Positions 24,876 through 38,350 of a stretch of DNA of 64,000 nt are shown one piece after another. Location of the stretch: contig VZRR01010918.1 in the NCBI GenBank assembly GCA_013398015.1, positions 62,001-126,000 on the forward strand, written 5' to 3'. The stretch's first letter is position 1. Each line of letters opens with the position of its first letter. A program made the position numbers and the translations under genes. A model generated the notes under the pieces. That model did no database searches. It was not told the DNA's origin and saw nothing but the letters and a program-made list of their open reading frames with translations. Source of the DNA: Oreocharis arfaki. Lineage: Eukaryota; Chordata; Aves; Passeriformes; Paramythiidae.

Positions 24876-27800
24876 AAAATCTGCAAGTGCTACCCGAATT
24901 AATGTCTTCATCTTGGATGTCAGGGTCAGGTGTACCAGCACATACACCAGTTTATTCACTTTAGCTATGAAGGGAAGGATCCCATCTTTCTGACCTTAGT
25001 CCATACAACAGATTTCTACATCTTTTATCTTCATTCTAATTCAGAAGGGATCAGAAATAAATGCAATTAAAATTAATTTTTTAAATGGGAGATTGTCTTC
25101 TTATAGGTTATTTTCCTATATCTTCTGTTTTCTGAGTATTTCCAAAATTTTAAGGTTTTTCTCTGCATTTGTGATGGTTATTTTTCTTTCTGGAAAAAAA
25201 TATTTTGTCTATCTTCACTCTACTTCCTGATTCCAGGAGGCAGAGTGTTAGCAAAAAGACTTGCAAAACTGAGGAAGCTATTGCAAGAGCTGTCAACACT
25301 TCCACAGAAATATTCATATCACAAAGTTCATCTGCACAACTGGCCACTCTCATTAAAGGAGCTAAATTGTGAGTAGGCTGCAGAAACCGGGCTATCCTAC
25401 CATTTTTTCCCATGACCTCATTTGTGCAGAACTTCAGTGTAGTTCACAAGGGAAAATACCACCTGACCGTACTGTGACATGTCAGCAGCAAGTGCTTTAG
25501 TCTCTGAGATCACTAATCCAGCCTCAGAATTATGTATTAAAATAAACATTAACAAAATTAAAGAGGGAAATCTGCCATAAATGACCATATTTGGCCATGT
25601 TGGCTGGGGTGCCAGCAGGGTGCAATAGGCAAGTCCATCATCAGCATCTGAAGGTAATTGAGCCAACAGAGAGCATCTACTGAGTTGTTCCTGCTCAATC
25701 TGCCTCTTCTTCCCTGCCCTGTGAGTGAGTGTCCTCACACAGCCCTGGGACGCACTGATCCATGCAGGCACACAGACAGGAATTTGTCTTCTTCATATCT
25801 GAGCTCTGCCATCATGCTGAGCACGCCCACAGCCCTCACCTCAGGCTGGCTGGGATGTAAAGACCAGGGCTTTCAGCAGCTTTGTTCAGAGCTAAGCTTG
25901 CAAAGATGAACAAAGTCCATCCCCCTGGTGCTCTAATGCCCCTCTGTAAACATGCTGCTGCCTGATTACTGTTGTTTAATTTCCATCTGCTACTGTTACA
26001 GGACAGTCAGAATGACTGCACGTCTTTTTTATCTGTGCAAATGGCGTAAGTCTAGAATAAAAAACTGGGGTTTTTTTCCCATATGTGCCTGGGAAGGAGG
26101 AATGGCAGTGTTGAAGTGACTGAAGTGACTTCATAATGACTGGCAAAGTTGACTGTGAGAGTTAAGCTTGCTTTCACATCTTTAGACTGCACCTATTTGG
26201 GCATTAAGGCAAAGAAGTATACTGTAAAATCTTAGCCCTTGAGTAATCTTTTCCTGTTGATTTCACATTTCCTAACATCCAACATGGAAAGGAACACCTT
26301 TGCTCATCTAAGTTTCTGTTTGGCCTCCCCAGCAAGGCCTGCCTTCCTGCTGCTCCTGTATCTGGTGTAACTTCTTTCTGTCCTGATGGACAGAGTTCGC
26401 TGGCAGATGTTCACTGGTGGATGTACAAAGTGGTCAGATCCTCACAAACTTTCATGGCAAACAGGTAAAAGCAGTTAGAGAATTAACCAGGCAGGTCAAA
26501 CTCCTGCTGTGTGTTTCACTTTAGTCCTAATCCTTTCCTAAATCCCTACTGTCTCAAGCATTTCATATCAAACTCCAGTCTGCACTTCCCGAGCTCAGTC
26601 TGACTTTAAGAAAGGTCAAATAAGGTGACCAGGGCAGACATTGGATTTCTCTATCAATGTCCTTTTTGCTACCAGACTTGCAATTTTGCAGCAACACTCA
26701 GTGATCACTCTTAAACTGCTTTGGAGTGCAGTAATTGCCTGCACTTTTTCTGTCAAGGTATATTGTGGGTCCTTACCACAAGCTCATACCACATAGTCTG
26801 GAGGGCAGCTGCTGTCCATAAACCAGAAATTGAGTATAAGCTACCGTGTCCAATGGCACCGTGTCTCATCCTTCAAAGGAGGTATTAATCATGTTCTGGA
26901 CATTTTTGTATTACTTGGAGATAATTTATTTTGGTTTTCCTATCTGATTTTGCTAAGGTTATTTCAAGACCTCTGTTATACTCCAGCTTATTCAGAGGAG
27001 GTCTTCATAGAAGCTGGGAGGGTCAGAGCACAGAGAGCTTTTATTAATGTCTCATGATTTTCCTCTAATAAATGAAATAACCACACTGCAGTCAAAACTT
27101 CACTACTGACCCCTCCTTAAGCTGTACACTCATCGATTTTGAGGGGCACAACCCAGCCTTGGACCCATATGTTGTGAAAGATACTTTTGAATAGTTCTGT
27201 CTGGTGGCAGATTGTCCTTTACAGGTACAGCTTAAATAAGGAACAAGGACAGCAACTCCACAACACAGGCTCATGTATCCTGCCTCCAGCAAATGCACCT
27301 CCAAGTGAGCAAAGCCACTTGCGGCAATGGGGGAGGCAGGAGCATGATTACAGGAGATGGGCAGCCATGGCAGGATCAGACCAGCCTCAAACCCCTTAGG
27401 ACACGAACCTGAAGAGTTCAGGATGGACTTAGCAGATCAATTTCATTGTTATTTCTATTTTTAAAAATCTAATAATATGAACGATATGTTCTTTAGTCTG
27501 CCAAACTGCAGATACTTCTGTTTAGTGCCATTTTGCTTACTTGGAATCACATCCTCTTTTTTGGTACAGAAGAACATGGAAAACAGTTACTACACACCTC
27601 ATACCAAAGCATACATAAAAGATTCCTGAGAAGTATGTGATCAACTCACGTGTTTCATGAAATCAAATTATTTTCAGCTATTATTCACAAAATTTCCCAG
27701 AAAAAATAAAGCATTAATTCAGTTTATGGTGCAAGAGCATTCCTCTATCAAAGGACTTTACTCCTGTGGCAGGTGCCTTCATAACTCTTTGTGAAAGTGA

Positions 27801-30593
27801 AAGCTACTGTCACTACCTTCACCACATGGTCTATCATACTCAGATGCCTCTTCCAAGCATCTCAGTACACGTTACTTCAGAAATGCACATGTACTTTAAA
27901 CATCTGATTCTTTCCTTTTTAATACTGCTACAATGGAGCTGAGGTCAGCGGGGTGACTTCTGACAGTATAGACATGAAAAGGAGGGGGAATTAGGGCCTG
28001 AGATTGCCACCAGTTCGCAGAGAAGAGCCAAGGGCAGGAGTCAGTTGAGGAAGGGGTGCTCAGTTTGTGAGGCTGGGGCTCCATCTCGGAATGAAGCAGA
28101 AGTAAGGGGCAGCTCTCAGAACAGAAAGTGCACGAAGTAGGCAAGAGTTTAGCCAAGATTGAGAGGTAGCTGCCAACAGTGCATCTCTAAATGGTAGAAA
28201 TCTGTAACAAGCTTTAGGTCTGGGAGATTTCCACTGCTTTGTATAAGAAGTAAGGGATCCTTCAGGCCTGGTGCAAAACCACAGAGATCCAAGGCTTTGA
28301 AACTTGCCAGGTTTCTCAGCTTTCTGATGAACCATATGGTACCTGGAATCCGCTGTTTGGTCTCTACTATAGCTACTGACATCACCAGGATTTAGCATTC
28401 CCATCTCCAGAGGAATTACAACCGAAAAGAAGGAACCAGAAGAAAATTTTTAAAATCCATTCTTGTGTTCCCTCTAAGGGCTACTTCACAGAAGAGGTGA
28501 AAATTTCCCAACAAAAAACAGCAAAAAAACCCCCACCAAAACCCAAAGAGGTTTCATTTCTTGATTCTCTTACCTAGTGGGTTCTTTGGGGGTTTTCTTT
28601 TAAAAAGAGAAATCACAATTGAATCCAGTTTTCCCATCAGAAAACTGTACTTCCCTAAATATTTCACGAAATATCAACAGAGTTGATATGGGGAAAAGAA
28701 ATAGTAAAACAGTGAAACACTCTTATTTGTTAGTGCAATGCCAAGAAGATTCTGTGGGGTTTTTCTGTGCTTCATTGAATGGCCATCTCTATATGGAACA
28801 CAGAGGCTGAGCAACAACCTCTGTACCATCATCGTGGTACCAAGGAAAGCCTCTTCAGATCTGACACTCAACACTGACAGAACTCAAGCTAAAAATAATG
28901 TGAATATCCACTATAGGAATGCATGAGCCTCATGGCTGCTGGGGTTGCTGACATGATGGCAGCTCTCCTGCTTTATGAATGAGAGCTGAATTTTAATTAC
29001 CCTCCTCCACTTACTTTGCAACTTGTATGAAAGTGGTGGAAGCTGATTTAATTCTTGTTTCTACCAGAAAACTTGTGCCCCAATACATCCTTTGCATTAA
29101 GTTAGTGGTAAATTAGAAAAAGCAAGCAAGTCTGAAAGGCATGGCAGAAAAGTCTCTCTAGATAGGCTTGCTCAGTGACATTTTTGTACTGTATTTTACT
29201 TTGCTTGTCCCAAAAGAAATCAGACTTCATGGCACAGGACATCAGTCAAGAAGAAACGTTTCTATAAATGACTTTTTTTAGGATGACAGGATTTAATTTT
29301 TTAACTTTTATCCAAAGGAAAGCTTGAAACATCAAAAACCAATTCCCCACCATAAAAATCTAAGTCCTAGGTCAAGTTCAAATAGTTAAATAAAGAAAAG
29401 GTTTCCCTACCCCGCAGCTAACCCTTGCCCTTGTGTTTTTAATTGAACACCTGAAGTGGTGGCAAAAAGTTTGCTGTTCCTGCCCTCACACTGGAGCACT
29501 GAACATCTCTACAGCTGGGTGCTCCCAGGAGCAGGCGGATGAGAGGGAAAGCTTCCCAGGCGGATGCAGCAGCCAGACAGGGAGCAATGCTGTGAGAGCC
29601 TGTGGTCTGGCCTTGAGATTAAAGCAGCATAAGGGATTCAGTTGTCCCTCTGGCTTTAAAGTCTGTTTACAATGTAGAGGTATGCAAAGAAACATAGGAG
29701 AAAGGAAAACTTCATTTGAGCAACTGTTGAAATTCATTTGACAAGGGAAGAAATATGTTGCAACATTGATCTGTAGAAATACAAGTGTTTTAGCAGAGAA
29801 TAAAACAGTTTCTCTGGGGAGCTGACTTTGGGACAGAGCTCAGTGACAGAGGATTTAGATGTGTTCAGATAAATAAATAGTGTGAAGGTATTTTAATGAA
29901 CTCTTTTGAGTGCGTTTTTCTATTACTATCCTAAAATTCAGGTGCTTAAAAATATGCCTTTGAAAGTGGAAATCACGTGCCTTACACATCCGTTTACACA
30001 GAGGGCTGCATTAGACATGGCTGACTGTGAACTGGGTTAATTTTCACTTGCTCATGGCAGACTTGGCTATCCAACCGGGAACAGCACCAACACCACCAGC
30101 CACGAGACCCACTCACTTCCCAGCTAGGCCTTGAAAACAGTTTAGGAGTAACTTCTTGTTCAGTGTGTCTGTATGAAGTGCATGAAAAGGCAACATAGCA
30201 GATGTCAGATGACTGGTGACCCCCAAATTCAGCGGCTTAAACAGAGTCAGTGAGTTAACAGGGCTTAGTCTGCCAGTGCTTTCCACTTTCCTCAGGACTT
30301 CCACCTGGTGGAAGGCAGCTCTCCTTGCTCGATCAAAGCACTAGCCTCCTCATCTGGAGGTGCTTTATTTCTCTATTGCGAGTCTGTAAATGATAACAGA
30401 AGGTGCAGAACCACAGGGGAGCTGAGGTAAAGCAGCTGCAGGAAATATTAACTGAACTACATCATAAAAGAAAGATCTGCTGCTGGTCACGAGAGGAACC
30501 TGCTCAGTGCAAGTGAGATCACATAAATATTGGTGATCACAAGAAGACTCAGTACAATAACCAGAGCAAGACCAAAAAATGCGAAGGTCTTAC

Positions 30594-30708
30594 TTGATTT
30601 TTCTTCTTTAATGTTGTACTCCAGCACACCAGGAGCCTCGTTCTGCGCCGGCAGGCGGACTGCAAGGACCATGTTGTTCACATTACCCTCTTTCCTAACT
30701 AAGAATAT
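30594..30708 (-). CDS. RIN3: RIN3 coding exon 3 (N-terminal SH2 strands with FLVR motif)
   Basis: This 115-bp exon encodes IFLVRKEGNVNNMVLAVRLP and then AQNEAPGVLEYNIKEEKS (residues 76-113) plus the first base of codon 114. It includes the FLVR motif (77-80), whose arginine (Arg80) is the phosphotyrosine-binding residue of SH2 domains. EVLEY/NIKEEKS-type residues follow, as in other RIN3 proteins. The acceptor is cctttttcag and the donor is gtaaga. It enters in phase 0 and leaves in phase 1. The internal ATG at 30681 is not a start: the conserved FLVR segment lies upstream of it in the same exon. Confidence 0.95.
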
Positions 30709-31194
30709 CTGAAAAAGGAGAAAAGAATCAAGAGCTCAGCTACATTATGTGAGCTTCTAAACTTTATTTTAGGTCATTGGCAATGTAGATTTTTATCAGT
30801 ACAGTCCACGTTTAAATAGCCTTATTTTAGCTTCGTTCCACTTAGTTAAGCTTTATACAACAAAAATAATGAATAAAGGGACATTTCATCTGGGTGAAAT
30901 TCAGACCTGTGAAGGAACTTGCGAAGTTTCTAGGCATCACTGACGTCCCACTTACACCTAAAGCAAACTATTTCACTAACTGAAGAGTTTAAAACTGCAC
31001 TCATGATTTGTTAAATGATGGTCCTCACATCAGTGCCCTAAATCACAGATGGGTCATCCTAGAATGTCCCAGTCCAGTTCTAAAGCAATGGAGTCACTTG
31101 TACATTGAGTTGGCAAGGATTTGAGTGTCCATAAGTGGGACATAAGGCCAAAAGCTCTGGTGGCCACAGTGTCCATGGCAGAGCATTTTCACGG

Positions 31195-31740
31195 GACCAG
31201 AAGATCATTCAGGCTGGCAGGTGTCCTGGGAGGACTCTTGTCCAATCCCCTGGGTGAAGCCATGAGGCCAGACCAAGTTTCTCAGGACTTTGTCTGTACA
31301 AGTCTGGAGAATGTCCAAAGCTGGCACAACCTCTCTTGTCAACCTGTCCCACCACTTACTGTCCTCACAGGGAGAAGATGCTTTCCTGTACCCAGTCTGA
31401 ACCCCTCTGGTTTCCATGTACATCGTCACCTCTCGTCCTTCTACCCTGCAGTGCTGAGCACAGCCTGGTTTCATCTTCTCTGTGACCTCCCTGTAGGTGC
31501 CAGGGGTTGCTGTGTGGTCCCCCTGAAGTTGTCTTCTGGCTGAATAAGCCCTGGTCCCACAGCCTCTCCTCAGTGGGTCTGTGCCCAGCTTGCTGCCCAC
31601 CATCCCTACAGGACCTTTCCCACAGGGCTGCTCAGCCAGGCAGTGCCAGCCCTGGTCGCTGCCAGGGGTCTGCCTTCCCAAGGGCAGTGCCTTGTCTTTG
31701 CCCTTGTTGAATTTGGGAGCAAGCCCTGTCCCCGAAAGCT
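31195..31740 (-). mobile_element. CR1 LINE fragment
   Basis: In plus-strand reading it follows the reverse complement of bird CR1: aggactcttgtccaatcccc, gccatgaggccagaccaagt, caacctgtcccaccacttac, ctgtacccagtctgaacccc, and near the right end ttgtctttgcccttgttgaa. It is diverged, with a gap after about 31640, and has no intact reading frame of the reverse transcriptase. It lies in RIN3 intron 2. Confidence 0.75.
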
Positions 31741-31788
31741 TGTCTAAGATCTCTCAAGTGATCATTCAAGTGTGCTGAGTGGTCCTGA

Positions 31789-31940
31789 AATCACAGAAAT
31801 ATAGAATCAACAAGGTTTAGAAAGACCTCTGAGATCACCAAGTCCTACAGATGATCGAACACCACCATGTCAACCAGACTGTGGCACTGAGTGCCACATC
31901 GAGTCCCTCCTTTAACACCTCCAGGGATGCTGACTCCACA
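31789..31940 (-). mobile_element. CR1 3'-end fragment
   Basis: It begins with tcacagaaatatagaatc (reverse complement of the CR1 terminal ATTCTATG-type repeats), then gacctctgagatcaccaagt, gtggcactgagtgccacatc and ctccagggatgctgactcca, a different CR1 subfamily from its left neighbour. The orientation is the same as the fragment at 31195-31740, and only about 50 bases separate them. Confidence 0.75.
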
Positions 31941-34093
31941 GAACTGATGTACTTGAAAGAAGGTCTGGGTCTAGGCCACCCGCCTTGCTCGAAGAAGGAT
32001 AAACTACAGCAAAAAAAATTGGTCTGGCTCAATCCCATCAGGTATTCAAAAACATTGATAAGAGGCCCCTGAGTATTTAATTGGAACCAGTGGAACTACT
32101 GGAGCCATTGTGTCCCACCAATGACACCAGTGGAATTTAAAAAGAAAGAGATATGAGAAAGAAGAAAATGAGAAGAAAAAGGGAAAATGCCTCATTCTTT
32201 GTGTTGTGTGAGTTCCTAAGTGTGTTTCTAATTAAAGCTCATTTTCAGGGATATTTTCAGCTTGTATCTTGAAGATGCAGATACAAAGACAAAATAATCT
32301 TCACCTTCAGCTGTTCTTTGACAGTAAGCTTAGGCGGAAGAGAGTCAAGGTAATTTTGAAAAACTAAATTAAAAAATCAAGCTAATTTTGTAGCCTGGAT
32401 ATTAATATTAGAAAGAGAAATGTGAGTTGATAAAATCGTTAATCAACTGTAATGTATGGAAATCTATCAAAAAACCATAAATTTCTTGGACAGAAGAATT
32501 TTTTTTAAAAGCTTCTCTAGAAGCCAGGACCTTTCCCTGCATGAGTCCCAGTCATAACGGCATCTCCAGTCGCTTTGAAGCACCCATGCTGAACACACAG
32601 CTTTGGGGAAGCTTCACAACCTCTCACAGTGCTGTCATCTTGACCTCTGAGTTCAGGAGAAATTCAGTTCACCCCCGGGGGCTCAGTTCCACCATCAGGG
32701 AAGAGAAAATGCAAATAAATGCACAGGTGTATGCCCTAAACGAGCTGATTTCTAGCTCAGGGCAGCCCCCACCTTCTGTCACAGAAAGTGTCTGCAGGTA
32801 GGAGGCAGGCAGTATCTGCAGGGAGAGGCTCTCCCTTGCCCAGGTCCTGCCAGCCACATGGCAGTGCTGTCCCTCTAACCATGACTGTCAGACAGCACCT
32901 TCTTAACATTGCTTCATCTGAAATTTAATCTAAGCAACCAGGGAAATGAAACCTGGAAATGAATCACTTCTTTTTTCCTGATCGGCACGCCTGGTTGCCA
33001 TGGATCCAAAGGCTAAAATTGGACTATGGCTGTTCAGAGAAGTAGGAGGTGGGTTTTCTGAGCTGTACTTAACCCTACAGGTCAGGACCAGTATTGAAAT
33101 CAGTCTCTTCTATTTTCACCACAGGTGGGAATGGTGCTGCCTCAGTTTCAGGCGGGCTCAGAGTGGGCAGGAGATTCTGCCCTTGCTGTGGGACACCTCT
33201 TCTCCTGCCTGCTTATGACTGCAGCTGAAGACTGTGCCCGAGGAGAGTGTGAGCAGGAGGAGCAGAAGCAAGATGTTTCCCCAAAGCCACCCAGAGGTGG
33301 GTAACTCCCTGCCTGCAGGGAATGGATAATGGCTGAGGAGGCTTGGGGGCATACATGGCTACCTCACAGTCAGTCACGCACATTTCCACTTGCAGACAGA
33401 GTGGAAAAACAGAGAGAATTTTTTACTCAATCGATTTGAGAAGTCTGATCCAGGGTGAGGTGCACTGCACAGCCCAGGCTGCTCAGGTGAATCCCACTGG
33501 AGGGTGTCACTCGGCTGTGCCAGCATTTAGCTGTGGGATAGACTGACTCAGCCAAAGGATGAGTCCAAAGGTCCTCAGAGCAGGTGTGCCCTGGCATCAG
33601 CTCAGGTCATTTGCACTTGCCCTTCCCAAAGGATCCAGACAGGACATCTGCAGCCTGCTCACCTCTCAAAGGTGAGGAGCTCCCTTTGCCACGAGGCTGT
33701 TTTCTGTAAGCAAGCCCTGAGCTTTACACAAGTATATAGTTTTCTAATACTCAGTTTCTGCAAACCAGATACCAGTTGTTGCAATAAAAATTACTCCCAG
33801 CAGCTTCCTGAATTTAAGGGCCTTTTCTTCACGGATTTTTTTTCATTGGTCCGGATTAGGATAATCACCATACTCTTGAGTATGGTAGTGAATGGGAAGC
33901 CACCTCCATTAATCTTGTTTTCCCAAAGTCAGTATATCTGTCTTGTACTGCTGAGAGAGGTAAAGCATCACACAGTAATGGAATCAGAGAGCAGTCTGCT
34001 GAATACTTTTGCTTCCACATGAAAAAAAACCACTGCTCTCCTAGCCAAGGACAGGAAATGTGATTGTCTGAACCGAAACCACTTTGGACTTAC

Positions 34094-34271
34094 CCCTGCT
34101 GTTTCTTTGCCAAGGATCGCCCCAGCCCTTTCCTGGCTCATGTTCAGCTGAAGCCAGACAGGACATGTCTTGATGAGTTTGTCAAGGATGCTGATCCCTG
34201 GAAGCTGGAGGCAATTTTGCAGAGCAACGGCCTGACGGAGAGGTGTCTCTTTTCCCTCTTCACTGGGATCT
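34094..34271 (-). CDS. RIN3: RIN3 coding exon 2 (start of SH2 region)
   Basis: This 178-bp exon encodes residues 17-75 and completes codon 16. The N-terminal part (DPSEEGKETPLRQAV) is poorly conserved. It is followed by GISILDKLIKTCPVWLQL (from residue 41), the strongly conserved lead-in to the RIN SH2 domain, and ends GAILGKETAG. The acceptor is tgtttcatccctttcag and the donor is a consensus gtaagt. It enters in phase 2 and leaves in phase 0, which fits the 47 coding bases of the exon at 52.9 kb and the phase-0 exon at 30.6 kb. Confidence 0.95.
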
Positions 34272-37200
34272 CTGAAAGGGATGAAACACAGCAAGAGAGT
34301 CCCTGGTAAGCAGAACTGCAAATGGAAAACTGGGGGGAGTAAGGACTGTAAGTGCAAACAGAGAGGCAGACACAGGGGTGCCTAGACATCAGGAATGCCC
34401 CTTGAGGGGCATCAAACCACAGACACATTGTCATGACAACAGGCTAGCACAGTGATTTGTGCTCAGCTCTGTTGGTTTTGGCTCGCCCATCGATATTGCT
34501 GAAGTATGGGTGACCACAGACACAGGTAAGGGAAGCACAGGGGCAACCAATGCCACAGAGGGCTGAGCATGCCTGTCCCCTGGGTGCCACCCTCCAGCTG
34601 AAGGGTCTGGGAGATGTTTCATGGCTTCAAAAGGAGCAATGCAGCAGAGGAGTCCCTGCAGTCTAATGGCAGACTGGTGTTGAATACTGGCTTCCAGCTA
34701 TGGTGCTGATTTGACAAAGTATTTATACATGTGCTTGGCACTGCAGGCAGTGGAAATACTTGTGCTGAAAAGTCTGGTCACAAGAGCTCTACTGGATAAG
34801 GCCATGGACTCATGGGGATATGGGCTTGTCATTCATTTGATTAATTGATTTTACATTTAAAGAAAATGTGAGAGAACATACACAAAAAAGTGTTTTGCTG
34901 CAGTAATTTTCTGCTTAGATGTCAGAACTGGGAATAGGAGGACTCTAACTTTTCAGTTGGTCTTCAATTATTTTTCCTTTTCCTTTTATTTTTAAAGGTA
35001 CAGATCTTAAGGTATTACATTTCAAATAAGGTCAGTCTTAAACTACTAAGAGAGTAATTTCAAAGGCCTAACCTAACACATCAAGTCTGTCCCAAAAGTC
35101 AGTTTGTGTAAAAATAGCCTTTCAAATCCCGAAAACAACACAGGGATTTTATCTTTAGTAGTTTTTTTTTTTCTTTTGCAACCCTTCACAGACAGCTTTC
35201 TTAGAAAATACAGGTACCTCTGCAATTTCAGTTGTAGATTAAGGGTATTAGTTCGCAGAATCTTGATTTTAATCAATCCTATTTTAAGATCATAGTCAAG
35301 ACAGTAGGAATGACATAACTGTGCTTAAAAAAAAAAAAAACAAATTGAGATAAATGAAACTCTCTCTTTACTTGTGATAGAAGCCCAGCTTGTCACACAG
35401 GTGAGGGAATTTCTTTCAGATGTAACAGCATGTGATTTTAATCAATATCATCTGAACATATAGAGTAAAACAATGGAAGACAGCTTTTGGAAGTTAACCT
35501 GATTCATCTCTTGGGTTTTTTTTACAGAAGAAACAACCAAAAAAAAGCCATGTGACCATATGAAAGGAAAATTTGTGTTGTATGGCAATATTCATGCTCA
35601 GTATTAGGAAAGAAGTAATGAGTTGAAGGGAGAGAAAGTTGAGTTATAATGAAATGTTCCATAACAGCAAAAGCTACTCCCCTAATTAGTCACACAGACA
35701 TGAACTTGATCACATCTGAATGATGTGTGAAACCTAAATCAAAAGGAGGTCAATGCTGATAATGTCCTGCTGTGGCACCAGAGGGTGACATGTATGGCCA
35801 TAGCTCCTGTGATGCTGAACTTTGTTAGCCATTAATTATGTAAGGTGAGGCCAGCAAAGCACTGGTGCTCAGGAATCTCATTGCCTGGAGGGAAATGAGG
35901 GTTTTCAACAAAGTCAGGAAAGTAACACAAACCAGCTTGGAGCTGGCGAGCATCAGGCACACAGTGACCCTGGCACAGGGTTCCCCACAGGGGGTGCAGG
36001 CGTCCATCCCTCTGCGCCCACTCACAGACACCCTCTGGACAGAGCCTTGCTCACACCACCAGCTGGGGTTTGGCAACAAGAACAGGTTGGTGAAGAAAAA
36101 TAACAGAACTGACCTTCCAACACATGTGGCTGCATGTAGGGTCTAAATTTTGGAGAATTGATAGAAAATAGAAAATAATTCCAAACTCAGACATACAAGA
36201 CGAAAAAGGAAGAGCCTGAAAATATTTGTCTCACTGGAAAATCTCATTATTTGAGAATGTGGAGTCTTTCAGTGTAGCAAATTTAGGGCAGTGGATAAGG
36301 CTTTTTTTTGGCAGAACTGGAGTCCAGTATTTTGGAGGCCCTCAGGGATGAAGTATTCTCCTCTCAAAAGCCAGACCAGCCTGGAGGGAACTAAGCAGGC
36401 TCTTGTACCTGCACAGAGGGAGGAAAGCACAGCTGAGTGAAAGGGGAGACTTTGGTAAAAAGAAGGGCGGGAAGAATTATTAATGGGATCATATGGAATC
36501 AGGGGAATGTTTGGCGAGACGTTTCCTGTCAGTGAGTTATAAGAGATGATGGATAAATTCCCAAGAGAAGAGGAAGAGGATTGCATTGCCCAAATCTCTT
36601 AAAATGCCATGTTCAGAGCAGTAGCACACATTATATTGAATCAAATCTGTGCTGGCTAAGAAACGGGAGTGAATGACCTCCCAGACCTTTTTCAGCTGTA
36701 ATACTGTGACCCATGACACACCAGTTGACGCAGTTATGGCACCGATGCTTGACTTCTGTCCTGGGCACAGCTGTCACAAAGATTTGGATGGGGCTGTGGG
36801 AGTGCTTAATCCAGCAATTTAATCTGTCTCCGTGGTAGCTCTGTGGCTGCACACAGAGGAGGGAGCCCAAGCAGCTCCTGGGTTCTTGCTGTGCTGCCAG
36901 TTGAAGGGATTTCCAGGGCCACCACGGTGAGCAGCTGGCCTTTCCTATTTTGCTCACTCAGAATCCATGTGTCAGATGATCTCTAAACTCTCGGTTTTCA
37001 AAAATGACATAAAACTCTGTTCTTGTCCCACAGTCCTGCAAAACCCTTTGGCTGATAGGGGCAGGTGCTCATTTTGCTAGATGTGATGCAAAGCTGAAAA
37101 TCTGTCACTAGAGCTGCTTGCTTTTCTTTTCTTTTATTGAGTTCTTACTGCAAAACACCTTTAAATCTTGCAGTGGCTCTGCTAAATTGGATTCAGTTGG

Positions 37201-38329
37201 GAAGCAGGGAGCTGTGTGTTGCATACTGACTGGCAGCACAGGCTAATTAATTGCACAGTGATTACATTCACACACCTGCCCGGGGCTGGCAGAAAGTAGC
37301 AGGTTGCTTGTTGGAGGCAATAATAACTATGATGGTGGTTTGAATCATTGCACAGTGACTGTACACTGAAGTAATGACCACCATGACTCATTGCTTTAGA
37401 AACCAGTTGCCACACTTGCCAGTAGAATATTCCCAGAAGTCAGCAGAACACCGAGGGGATATAATCCACTATCGTGCAGGTGAAGGCCTGAGCATGCCTT
37501 TGCGAGGGGTTTCAAAAATATTGCCACAAACCTGCTGACACTAAGGGCTTCCTAGCTGGACTACATGTGGCTGGTCACTCTGAATTTCCCGAGGCAGCTG
37601 AGACACACAGCAGGTACTGCCCGATTAATTCTTCGCTCCTGCACATTTGCTCTGAGAAGAGACATAAGGAGTTAATAAAACTAAACCTTAAATTAGAAAT
37701 CAAATGCTCTGTAGTGCACTGATAAGTAATGACTGAGTCTCTTAGTATTGTTTAAATAGACCAGATGTAAGTTCTAGGAGCTAGTCTTTTAATGTTATGT
37801 TTTACTGCTTTTACTTCTCCCTCTGAAAATGAGAAGACATCAAGAGAGAGCAAGAGCAAGGGTTTGGTGTGCTGTCCTCAAGGAAAGAGATACAGTGGTA
37901 TATTTATATTAATAGCAGAGCAGGAACCACAGGTCTTTAAATGTGTGCCAGCCGGCTTGATACTGAGGGAGAAAGACAGACAGTCACAAACTCCATGTGC
38001 CAGGTGATAGAGCAACTTTTTGTACCAAAGCTACCTGGTATCTGAAGGGATACCACTTGGGACAAGCCAGCTTGTGGCTGAAGCTGACATGTGGAAATCC
38101 TTCAAGCACAGCAGAAGAGGTTACAAGGAGCACCTGAAGCAGGAGGAAAAGATAGAAGCTCCTGAAGTCAACGCAGCAGTCCTGATGGAAGTTGATAGAC
38201 AGTGCTGTTAATTCCTGTAGTTAAAAGAGACAGTTGAGAGCATGGAGCTTCATGGAGATGGGTGAGATGACAGTGCTGAGATTAAAAGACTGACAGAAGT
38301 CTCACAGGTCTGGTTTACATCCTGTGTCA

Positions 38330-38350
38330 CAACCAACTCGGAGTTGGTTG
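38330..38350. repeat. perfect 21-bp palindrome
   Basis: CAACCAACTC, one spacer base, then GAGTTGGTTG: ten perfectly complementary bases on each side. Just to the left, CACAGG (38303-38308) and CCTGTG (38321-38326) form a second small inverted repeat. It lies in RIN3 intron 1. Confidence 0.9.

Larger units (their letters stand above)
13958..30593 (-). other. RIN3: RIN3 intron 3
   Basis: Phase 1 intron, gtaaga to aaccag, 16.6 kb. It contains the CR1 fragment at 24774-24875 and the 27-bp duplication at 24253-24306. A purine tract lies near 21314-21336. No coding exon was recognised on either strand; it is otherwise unique sequence. Confidence 0.85.
30709..34093 (-). other. RIN3: RIN3 intron 2
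   Basis: Phase 0 intron, gtaagt to ttttcag, 3.4 kb. It contains the two neighbouring CR1 fragments (31195-31940). Nothing else recognised. Confidence 0.9.

Noticed and set aside
30487..30681. Small minus-strand protein starting at ATG 30681 with a hydrophobic tail, looking like a membrane peptide
   Set aside because: The hydrophobic part is intron sequence read past the gtaaga donor at 30593; the real exon is the SH2 segment.
31205..31681. 158-codon frame on the minus strand
   Set aside because: It lies within a CR1 fragment and does not read as reverse transcriptase; an accidental frame in a decayed repeat.
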